The translations under genes were made by a program, and so were the position numbers. Below, piece by piece: positions 32,971-40,075 of a stretch of 40,075 nucleotides of DNA; position 1 is the stretch's first letter, and each line of letters begins with the position of its first letter. Under the pieces are notes generated by a model. That model ran no database searches and was not told the origin of the DNA. It was given only the letters and a program-made list of their open reading frames with translations. Source of the stretch: Candidatus Gastranaerophilales bacterium (GTDB lineage Bacteria > Cyanobacteriota > Vampirovibrionia > Gastranaerophilales > Gastranaerophilaceae); NCBI GenBank assembly GCA_944325665.1, contig CALVAY010000016.1, forward strand, positions 1 to 40,075, given 5' to 3'.

Positions 32971-34281
32971 TTATTTTAAAAGCTGTCCAAGATATTCTTC
33001 AGCCTTTTCATAAGGAAATTCAAAGCCCTTGTCTTTTGCTTCCTGGATTAAAGACTTAATTTGTTCTGACAAAAACGCCAGTTGTTCTTTATTTGCCTTT
33101 TTAACAGCTGTATTATTACCCAATTCATCCAAACAAGCATATATCGTATCTTCTTGTTTGTTTGGGATATAAGCAAATCTCGGAACAATGCCACGTGATA
33201 AATAAATCTTTTTGAGTGGTATATTCATAGAAACATTAACACCATCAGCATCTAAATTGAGACTTGCCAAGCCGGCTTTTCCATCGGAAACATTGATTGA
33301 TTTCACTATATCATCTGAACCAGGTGCATACTCTACATACTCTTGAATCTTTAAACCATTGCCCATATCTGCAATTGGAGTATCAATCCTATCATAAGAA
33401 AGATGACCGGTTCTTGAAACTCTTGAGCCATCAGGCAAAATATCTGTTAATTCAAAAGATGAACCCTTATCTTTTATAGTTTTAATAACTTTTCCTTGTT
33501 CATCAAAAACTTGTGCAGATAGATATCCGCCATTCATAGAACCTTTTGCGGATATTCTACCGTTATTAAAATCTAGAATTGTAGTTGTTCTATTAATTAA
33601 ATCATTAGATAAGGAACGACGGACTTTGCCAGTATCATCATATAAATTTTTTACAACAGATTCTGTTGTACCGTCTTTTGCATAACGCACTATTTCAACA
33701 CCTTTATCTCGAGCATATTCAACAACATTACCACCAAGAACATTTGGCTGACTTTTAAGCTGGATGTATTCCTTGAACAAATTTCCATCTTTAATGCTTT
33801 TTGTTATAAAACCATCTTGATATAATAATTCTATTTTTTCTCCTTTAGCATTCGCTGTCTTTAGCACACCACTAAAACCTGAACCGTCAGGCAAGAGGGC
33901 TTTCCCTTTTGTCAAACTAACATCTTTTACTTCACTATTTGCAGCATCAAAGAATTTTTTAACACCTTTTTGAAAATCGTCTGCAATATTGTCAACTGTG
34001 CCAGAAATATTAGAAGGAGCAATTTCAACAGGATTAACCTTCTTGCCCTTTAGTGCCAAGGCAATTCCTATACCTGCTGCCCCAATTACGCCGAGTCCTA
34101 TTAAAACATTTTTTAAAGTGTCATCTTTATTCTCTGTTTGATTTTGAAACTCTTTAACATCAGTTGTTTGAACAGTGTTATCATTTTTAACAAAATTTGG
34201 AGCTGTAACTCCATTTGCACTCTGCAAATTTTGACTGGAAATTGTTGATAAATATCTGTTGTCAACCCAATTGAAGGCCAT
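32971..34281 (-). CDS. Membrane-anchored protein of unknown function, paralogue B
   Basis: A 436-residue protein from the ATG at 34279-34281, with the same layout as the protein at 30978-32345. It has a polar N-terminal tail (1-60), one span (about 61-80, LKNVLIGLGVIGAAGIGIAL), basic KGKK, then DDFQKGVKKFFD, GSGFSGVLKTANAKGEKIEL and GFITKSIKDGNLFKEY, followed by strand-turn repeats (YAKDGTTESVV, FDEQGKVIKTI, LPDGSRVSRTG). The two align throughout the first half of the large domain and diverge later. The frame stays open to 34359, but that extension runs across the rpoC2 terminator and lacks a ribosome site, whereas AGAAAGGG precedes the chosen ATG and TATAAT lies further upstream. The function is unknown. 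Confidence 0.78.
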   Translation of the reverse strand: MAFNWVDNRYLSTISSQNLQSANGVTAPNFVKNDNTVQTTDVKEFQNQTENKDDTLKNVLIGLGVIGAAGIGIALALKGKKVNPVEIAPSNISGTVDNIADDFQKGVKKFFDAANSEVKDVSLTKGKALLPDGSGFSGVLKTANAKGEKIELLYQDGFITKSIKDGNLFKEYIQLKSQPNVLGGNVVEYARDKGVEIVRYAKDGTTESVVKNLYDDTGKVRRSLSNDLINRTTTILDFNNGRISAKGSMNGGYLSAQVFDEQGKVIKTIKDKGSSFELTDILPDGSRVSRTGHLSYDRIDTPIADMGNGLKIQEYVEYAPGSDDIVKSINVSDGKAGLASLNLDADGVNVSMNIPLKKIYLSRGIVPRFAYIPNKQEDTIYACLDELGNNTAVKKANKEQLAFLSEQIKSLIQEAKDKGFEFPYEKAEEYLGQLLK

Positions 34282-34333
34282 AAAATATAATCCCTTTCTC
34301 CCTATGCTATATATTATATAAAAAATAATTGGC

Positions 34334-34364
34334 AAAAAAATTGCCCCTTTTGGGGGCAATTTTT
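34334..34364 (-). terminator. Intrinsic terminator of the rpoB-rpoC1-rpoC2 operon
   Basis: An 8-bp core stem, ATTGCCCC / GGGGCAAT, is extended by A-T pairs around a 5-base loop. On the minus strand it is followed by a T-run. It lies 17 bases beyond the rpoC2 stop codon. Confidence 0.85.
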
Positions 34365-34380
34365 GTATTTTGTGCTTATT

Positions 34381-37300
34381 TTATTCAATTGTGAAATCAG
34401 GAGCACCAAACATACCTTCAATTTCTTCTAAAATTGCAGAAGGTTTTCTAGCTTGGTTTTTCTGTTGAGCACGTCTTAGCGCTTCTTTTTCTTTTTCTTC
34501 ATTAGCGTTGATTAAGTGGTAATAGCCTGTACCGGCAGGTATTAGACGACCGATAATAACGTTTTCTTTCAAACCTCTTAACAAGTCTTTTTTACCTTCA
34601 ACGGCAGCTTCCGTTAAGATTCTTGTTGTTTCTTGGAAAGAAGCAGCAGAGATGAAGCTTTCGGTATTCAATGAAGCTTTTGTAATACCAAGTAGAAGTG
34701 CTTCATAAGTTGCTTTTTCGCCGCCTTGTTTTTCAACTTCAGCGTTTTGAGCTTCGATTTCTTTTAGTTCAACAAGTTCGCCCGGAAGAAGTTTTGTTGT
34801 GCCTGAGTCAACAACTCTTACCTTTTTAATCATCTGACGAACAATAACTTCAACGTGCTTATCTGCAATTTCAACACCTTGAGAACGATATACTCTTTGT
34901 ACTTCATCTACAAGATATTGTTGAGCAGCATTTGCGCCTCTTAGTCTGATAACGTCATGAGGGTTAAGCGGACCTGAAGTTAGAGCCTGACCTTTAACTA
35001 TTTTTTGTTTGTCCATAACGATAACGCTTGATTCAATCGGATATTTGATTTCTTCTCTGCCGTTTTCGTTTACTATGAACAATCTTGCAACGTCATCTTC
35101 GTATTCAATTTCAGCAACACCGTCTTGTTCTGCAACAATTGCGCAGTCTTTCGGTTTTCTTGCTTCAAGAAGTTCTTCAACACGAGGAAGACCTTGAACG
35201 ATATCACCTGTTTTTTGTCTTTCAAATACAAGTGTTGCAAGTAAATCACCCCTTAGGATTAGAGCAGAATTTTCAACCTGCAATAGCGTACCGGGGCTGA
35301 TTAAGTGAGGACGACCCACTCTTATTGTTACTGATTTAGCATCAGCAGCAACAACTCTACCTGAGCAAGGAGAAGTTTCGCCTGAAGATGAAATTACACT
35401 GTCAAGCTTAACAAATTCGCCTACTTTAACGCTCGGTTTTGATTTAACTTCAATTTTGTTTTCGTAAGCGTCTGATACAAGCAATAATCTTCTTAATTCT
35501 TTATCAGTTTGTTTAATGCTTGCAACAGAATCATTTACTGAAAGAACTTGAGTTTTTGTAACAGGAGTTCTAGGTTCAATTACTTGACCGTTTTCAACAA
35601 GAAGTTCTGTTTGAGTTGAAGATAACATTCTTGAGCCTTCTTCTTGTTCACGGCGAACAATTAGAGTTTCAAGAACAACGATTTTCAAACTGCCTTCTTT
35701 ATCTAACTCAACAAGACCCTTTAAGTGGCTTAAATATCCGCCCATTGAAAGAACTAATGAAGTTCTTGTAAGAACGGCACCATCAAGGTTACGAACTCTT
35801 GCACCATCTTTGAATTGTAATTGAGTCAAAGGAACGATTTCAATAGCTTCGTCAGTTGTATTGAACTCGATTGAAACGTCTTTCGGCTTAATTTCAAATC
35901 TTTGGATAGGTCTTATAAGTATTTGAACCGATTTGTTTTCAATATTATCGTCATCAACGATATCTTCAGTGATTTCTTCGTCTAAATCATCAATTTCAAG
36001 AACGTCAGATTCGTTTTCAACAATTGTAACGATTGAATCAACTTTTGCTTTGATACCTGCCGCAACAATTGTTCCTGCTTTTACCACTTCACCTTCATCA
36101 ACTTTTAAGTCATTGATTGATTCAAGCGTGTGCAGTTCACCGGGACGAATTACAACTTCGTGAATAATATCGTTAAATTCTTTAATTTCAACAATACCGT
36201 CAATGTGAGTGTATAGGTCTTTTACAACCTCAGTACCCGCTTCGACGTATGTACCTGATTCAACAAGTTTTAGGGATGAATCTTTTGAAATTTGGTGAAT
36301 TTCTTCAGGAATAAAGATTGCTTCACCCGCTTTTGTTACAACTTGGTTTTCGTCAACTTCAACACCGTTGTAGCGAATTTCACCTGAAGATTCAACTTTG
36401 TGTTCTTCATCGATAAGCTCAGCGATTATCATACCGTTTTCAACCGTTGTATCTATCGGACATTTAACGATATATTTTTCGCCTGTTTTATCAACATTCC
36501 AGAATTGTTCTTTCTTAGTTTGTTCGAAAGTCGCATTTGAAGGCTGCAAAGATGCAATAACGATTGTAAGTTCTTTACCTGCAACAATTTTCTTGATTTT
36601 CCTACCGTCAAATTTAACTTCTTCAACTTCCAAAGAATTACCTACGCGAACTTCACCGCCGTGTTCCGAAACGATTAGAGTTTCAGCAAGTTTTTCACCT
36701 TTTTTAACTTTTTGGCCGTCTGAAACAAGGACTTTTGAACCGGCAGGAAGTGTATAAACATCCCCGCCAAGTACCCAAACAATACCTTGTTTGTTTGAAG
36801 TTCTTGAAATGTTTCCTTGTCTGTCTTTCTTTTCGTCAGCAACGAAGTCTTCAAAAACTACTTCACCTGAAATATCAGATGTAATATCTTTTGTAGCCTT
36901 TTCTGTCAAACGAGAACCGTCCCCTTTAGAAGCGGGTTCGTATTCAGCGATTTCTTGACCTTTTTTAACTTCCATTCCTTGAGTAACATAAATTTTAGCA
37001 CCTGAAGGAACGTGAGCTTTTGAAACATTGCCTTTTTTATCTTCGATTTCAATATCTACTTCTTTGATTGCAACTTGTACAACATCCCCGTGACGAGTTC
37101 TCAATTCACGAGTTTTAACAGCTGTTTTAACTGTACCGTCAACAGGCGATTCAACGTGCTTCATAGCACCTGAACCTTTAAATACACCACCTGTGTGGAA
37201 TGTTCTCATTGTAAGCTGTGTACCGGGTTCACCGATTGATTGAGCGGCGATAATACCGATTGCTTCACCAATGTCAACAAGTTTTTGAGTTGTCATTGCC

Positions 37301-38232
37301 CAGCCGTAACATTTTTGGCAAATACCGTATTCAAGTTCGCAAGTAAGAGTTGAGCGAACATCAACTTCTTTAAGTTTAAGTTCTTTAATTTTTGCCAAAT
37401 CTTCACGGTTAACGGTTGTATTTTTAGTAACTACAATATTTCCGTCTTTATCTAAAATATCTTGAGCAACCGTTCTACCCAATAATCTGTCTTCAAGAGG
37501 AACAATTATTTCATCCCCGTCCATAATAGCCGTTAATTTGATTGATTTATTTGTATGGCAATCTTCTTCGCGGATAATAACGTCTTGAGCAACGTCAACC
37601 AAACGACGTGTAAGGTAACCTGAGTCAGCGGTTTTAAGCGCCGTATCTACAAGACCTTTACGAGCACCGTAAGAGGAGATGATGTATTCTGTAACAGACA
37701 AACCTTCTTTAAAGTTAGATTTAATCGGCAAGTCGATGATTTGACCTTGTGCGTCAGCCATCAAACCACGCATACCAACAAGCTGTGATACCTGTGATAA
37801 GTTACCTCTCGCACCTGAGAATGCCATCATATAAACGGGGTTTAATCTGTCAAAGTTTTCAACTACTTGTTCAGTCAATTTTGCCGTTGTTTCAGACCAA
37901 GTGTCGATAACCTTTGTATATCTTTCAACTTCGGTGATTTCACCTTTTAAATATCTGTTAGTAGATTGTTCGATTTGATCTTGAGCTTCTTGCAAAAGCT
38001 GTTGTTTTACTTTAGGTACGCTCAAATCGTGAATTGAAATTGTTGTACCTGCTTTTGTCGCATATTTAAAACCCAAGTTTTTCAAGTTATTTGCAAGTTC
38101 AGCTGTCTTTGCTCCGCCCCATTCAAGATATATTTGGGATAACAGTTTTCTAAGACCGCCTTTATCAACAACTCGGTTGATAAATTCAACTGTTTGTTTT
38201 TTCTTTTTACTCTGTGGAGTTAATGTAGTCAT
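34381..38232 (-). CDS. rpoC2: RNA polymerase beta' subunit, C-terminal part (RpoC2)
   Basis: The C-terminal half of the split beta' subunit, in the transcription core enzyme. The 1283 residues begin with MTTLTPQSKKKK and contain the secondary channel and funnel (FSGARGNLSQVSQLVGMRGLMA near 140), a four-cysteine zinc site (C near 230, CELEYGICQKC near 300) and the trigger-loop start IIAAQSIGEPGTQLTMRTF near 335. The rest of the trigger loop is not next to it: several hundred residues of beta-barrel-like SBHM repeats are inserted (SI3), and the conserved end (SFISAASFQETTRILTEAAVEG) appears near 1195. The split and SI3 match Cyanobacteria. The ATG follows GAGG, 45 bases after rpoC1. Confidence 0.97.
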   Translation of the reverse strand: MTTLTPQSKKKKQTVEFINRVVDKGGLRKLLSQIYLEWGGAKTAELANNLKNLGFKYATKAGTTISIHDLSVPKVKQQLLQEAQDQIEQSTNRYLKGEITEVERYTKVIDTWSETTAKLTEQVVENFDRLNPVYMMAFSGARGNLSQVSQLVGMRGLMADAQGQIIDLPIKSNFKEGLSVTEYIISSYGARKGLVDTALKTADSGYLTRRLVDVAQDVIIREEDCHTNKSIKLTAIMDGDEIIVPLEDRLLGRTVAQDILDKDGNIVVTKNTTVNREDLAKIKELKLKEVDVRSTLTCELEYGICQKCYGWAMTTQKLVDIGEAIGIIAAQSIGEPGTQLTMRTFHTGGVFKGSGAMKHVESPVDGTVKTAVKTRELRTRHGDVVQVAIKEVDIEIEDKKGNVSKAHVPSGAKIYVTQGMEVKKGQEIAEYEPASKGDGSRLTEKATKDITSDISGEVVFEDFVADEKKDRQGNISRTSNKQGIVWVLGGDVYTLPAGSKVLVSDGQKVKKGEKLAETLIVSEHGGEVRVGNSLEVEEVKFDGRKIKKIVAGKELTIVIASLQPSNATFEQTKKEQFWNVDKTGEKYIVKCPIDTTVENGMIIAELIDEEHKVESSGEIRYNGVEVDENQVVTKAGEAIFIPEEIHQISKDSSLKLVESGTYVEAGTEVVKDLYTHIDGIVEIKEFNDIIHEVVIRPGELHTLESINDLKVDEGEVVKAGTIVAAGIKAKVDSIVTIVENESDVLEIDDLDEEITEDIVDDDNIENKSVQILIRPIQRFEIKPKDVSIEFNTTDEAIEIVPLTQLQFKDGARVRNLDGAVLTRTSLVLSMGGYLSHLKGLVELDKEGSLKIVVLETLIVRREQEEGSRMLSSTQTELLVENGQVIEPRTPVTKTQVLSVNDSVASIKQTDKELRRLLLVSDAYENKIEVKSKPSVKVGEFVKLDSVISSSGETSPCSGRVVAADAKSVTIRVGRPHLISPGTLLQVENSALILRGDLLATLVFERQKTGDIVQGLPRVEELLEARKPKDCAIVAEQDGVAEIEYEDDVARLFIVNENGREEIKYPIESSVIVMDKQKIVKGQALTSGPLNPHDVIRLRGANAAQQYLVDEVQRVYRSQGVEIADKHVEVIVRQMIKKVRVVDSGTTKLLPGELVELKEIEAQNAEVEKQGGEKATYEALLLGITKASLNTESFISAASFQETTRILTEAAVEGKKDLLRGLKENVIIGRLIPAGTGYYHLINANEEKEKEALRRAQQKNQARKPSAILEEIEGMFGAPDFTIE

Positions 38233-38277
38233 TTTTTATTATTTCCTCATCATTTTTTTTAAAAAATTACGTATAAA

Positions 38278-39990
38278 CTATGCTAGAATTGATTTTCTGA
38301 CAACCTCGTTAAATACGATTCTGCCCGGAGTTGTTTCAATTCTCTTGCCTTCATCGTCTCTAACTACAATTTTGTCATGAAGTTTAACAATTCCTGATTC
38401 AAGAGCCGAAATAGCATCCATGTAGTCATGGAAATAGCCTTTAACAGGCGCATTTTCGTCTTTTAGGATAGTTAAATAGTAAATACCCAATACCATATCT
38501 TGAGATGGTGTGATAATTGGTTTACCTGTTGCAGGAGCAAGAATGTTGTTTGTAGCAAGCATTAACATTCTGGCTTCAGCTTGAGCTTCGATTGAAAGTG
38601 GCACGTGAACAGCCATTTGGTCGCCGTCGAAGTCAGCGTTGAATGCTGTACATACAAGCGGGTGAAGCTGAATTGCACGACCTTCAACAAGAATAGGTTC
38701 AAATGCTTGGATACCCAATCTGTGCAAGGTAGGAGCACGGTTTAACATTACAGGGTGTCCGTCAACCACTTCTTCTAAGATGTCCCATACAATGGGTTCC
38801 GAGCGTTCAATTTTCTTTTTAGCGGATTTAATATTCTGAACCAAACCACGCTCAATTAATTTATTAACAACGAAAGGTTTAAACAACTCAATTGCCATTT
38901 CTTTAGGCAAACCGCATTGGTTCAAGCTTAACTGCGGACCTACAACGATAACCGAACGACCTGAGTAGTCAACACGTTTACCAAGTAGGTTTTGTCTGAA
39001 ACGACCTTGTTTACCTTCGATGATGTTTGATAAAGATTTAAGAGGTCTTGAGTTAGGACCAACAACTGTTCTGCCGCGTCTGCCGTTGTCGATAAGAGCG
39101 TCAACCGCCTCTTGAAGCATACGTTTTTCGTTACGTACGATAATTTCGGGAGCACCCATTTCAAGAAGTCTTAAAAGACGGTTGTTACGGTTGATAACAC
39201 GTCTGTACAAGTCGTTTAAGTCTGATGTTGCAAAACGACCACCGTCAAGTTGTACCATAGGACGCAAATCCGGAGGAGTAATAGGAAGAACATCCATGAT
39301 AAACCAAGTCGGTTCTGTTCCTGATTCAATTAAAGATTCAACAAGTCTTAATCTCTTGATTAATTTTGCTCTCTTTTGAACTGAACCGCCTGCTGCATCT
39401 AAGTCGCCTCTTATTTCGTTTGCAAGTTCTTCAAGTTTTATTTCAGATAATAAATCCTTAATAACTTCTGCACCGATACCTACTTTTAAAGTAGAATCTT
39501 CGTTTTCAAGGATATAATCTTCATATTCTTCTTCAGTTAAAAGTTGGAATTTTTTAAACGGGCTTTCGCCGCCATCAACTACAACATAGTTGTTGAAGTA
39601 AATAATTTGTTCCAAATCTTTTAAAGTCATATCAAGAAGTAAGCCAAGGTATGAAGGAATACCTTTTAAGAACCAAATGTGCGAAACAGGAGCAGCAAGT
39701 TTAATGTGTCCCATACGATGACGACGTACTTTAGAATCGGTAACTTCAACACCGCAGCGTTCGCAGATGATACCTTTGTGGCGTACTCTTTTATATTTAC
39801 CGCAATAACATTCCCAGTCTTTTGAAGGTCCAAAGATTCTTTCGCAGAAAAGACCGTCGCGTTCGGGTTTTAATGTACGGTAGTTAATTGTTTCGGGCTT
39901 TGTAACCTCGCCGTATGACCATTTCAATATACGCTCGGGAGAGGCTATTGAAATTCTTATATAATCAAAATAATCAATACTAGTAGACAA
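38278..39990 (-). CDS. rpoC1: RNA polymerase gamma subunit, N-terminal part of beta' (RpoC1)
   Basis: The N-terminal part of the split beta' subunit. The 570 residues contain the zinc ribbon [20 protein letters not shown] near 61-80, the clamp and lid region ([19 protein letters not shown]), the rudder and DNA-binding segment ([20 protein letters not shown] near 330) and the catalytic magnesium site NADFDGDQM near 462-470. The protein stops after [16 protein letters not shown], where an undivided beta' would continue. The start is TTG, 8 bases after a strong AAGGAG. It follows rpoB by 34 bases and precedes rpoC2 by 45 bases. Confidence 0.97.
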   Translation of the reverse strand: MSTSIDYFDYIRISIASPERILKWSYGEVTKPETINYRTLKPERDGLFCERIFGPSKDWECYCGKYKRVRHKGIICERCGVEVTDSKVRRHRMGHIKLAAPVSHIWFLKGIPSYLGLLLDMTLKDLEQIIYFNNYVVVDGGESPFKKFQLLTEEEYEDYILENEDSTLKVGIGAEVIKDLLSEIKLEELANEIRGDLDAAGGSVQKRAKLIKRLRLVESLIESGTEPTWFIMDVLPITPPDLRPMVQLDGGRFATSDLNDLYRRVINRNNRLLRLLEMGAPEIIVRNEKRMLQEAVDALIDNGRRGRTVVGPNSRPLKSLSNIIEGKQGRFRQNLLGKRVDYSGRSVIVVGPQLSLNQCGLPKEMAIELFKPFVVNKLIERGLVQNIKSAKKKIERSEPIVWDILEEVVDGHPVMLNRAPTLHRLGIQAFEPILVEGRAIQLHPLVCTAFNADFDGDQMAVHVPLSIEAQAEARMLMLATNNILAPATGKPIITPSQDMVLGIYYLTILKDENAPVKGYFHDYMDAISALESGIVKLHDKIVVRDDEGKRIETTPGRIVFNEVVRKSILA

Positions 39991-40024
39991 CTTTTATTCT
40001 CCTTAACTGTTGTTTATATCATTA

Positions 40025-40075
40025 CTAATCTTTAAAGCTTGTAGGTGTTTCAAAGAAGTTAATATTTAACAATTC
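40025..40075 (-). CDS. rpoB: RNA polymerase beta subunit, last codons (partial)
   Basis: The final 16 codons before a TAG stop (FFETPTSFKD at the end) are open to the window edge in the frame expected for the gene before rpoC1. The identity rests on position, since rpoB always precedes rpoC1, and the tail itself is too short to be diagnostic. The bulk of the gene lies outside the window. Confidence 0.65.
   Translation of the reverse strand, partial: ELLNINFFETPTSFKD

Noticed and set aside
34282-34359. N-terminal extension of paralogue B
   Set aside because: It would run across the rpoC2 terminator. A ribosome site and the resemblance to paralogue A support the ATG at 34281.

Overview
The window is an AT-rich, gene-dense bacterial chromosome segment. 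I infer a non-photosynthetic relative of Cyanobacteria, most likely Vampirovibrionia/Melainabacteria, probably order Gastranaerophilales. The main sign is the beta' subunit of RNA polymerase, which is split into rpoC1 and rpoC2 with a long insertion after the trigger-loop start of RpoC2, as in Cyanobacteria. LptD and several secreted proteins indicate a Gram-negative envelope, and a flagellar export/basal-body cluster indicates motility. No photosynthesis gene is present. The assignment is inference from gene content only.

Layout. 1-4237: a glyoxalase I-like gene, an unknown protein, then on the minus strand a transcription unit tRNA-Thr(TGT), tRNA-Thr(GGT), tRNA-Tyr(GTA), tuf, led by a near-consensus promoter; next comes a family 2 glycosyltransferase. 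4310-9587: a large acidic protein built on what looks like an inactivated HerA-type ATPase, a receiver-STAS regulator and a phosphohexomutase. 9666-13463: an envelope block with a short-repeat secreted protein, a TPR protein, a lipoprotein and a cysteine-cluster protein. 13465-18570 (minus): LptD with an apparent ATT start, an M23 endopeptidase with a 35-residue membrane ORF in front of it, and an exported SNase-like/phospholipase D protein. 18731-20619: rplS, rbgA/ylqF and rnhB. 20616-21507: an unlisted ribbon-helix-helix gene divergent from a prepilin. 21516-28100 (minus): SLT transglycosylase, fliE, fliF, a FliG-like gene, fliH, flhA. 28219-34281: a putative glycosidase-like protein, coaD with a coiled-coil partner, and two paralogous membrane-anchored proteins around a small secreted protein. 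34381-40075 (minus): rpoC2, rpoC1 and the last codons of rpoB.

How the parts relate. Much of the window concerns the cell envelope: LPS assembly, peptidoglycan cleavage, secreted repeat proteins, prepilin and flagellum. It is interleaved with core information-processing genes. Several genes carry a TATAAT-like box six or seven bases before the start codon and no Shine-Dalgarno, which suggests leaderless transcripts. No CRISPR array, insertion sequence, prophage or classical defence operon was seen. The most unusual items are the degenerate HerA-like protein, the four-part SNase-like/PLD protein, the divergent FliG-like protein, the paralogous membrane-anchored pair, the ATT start of lptD, and the tRNA-Tyr fragment duplication.
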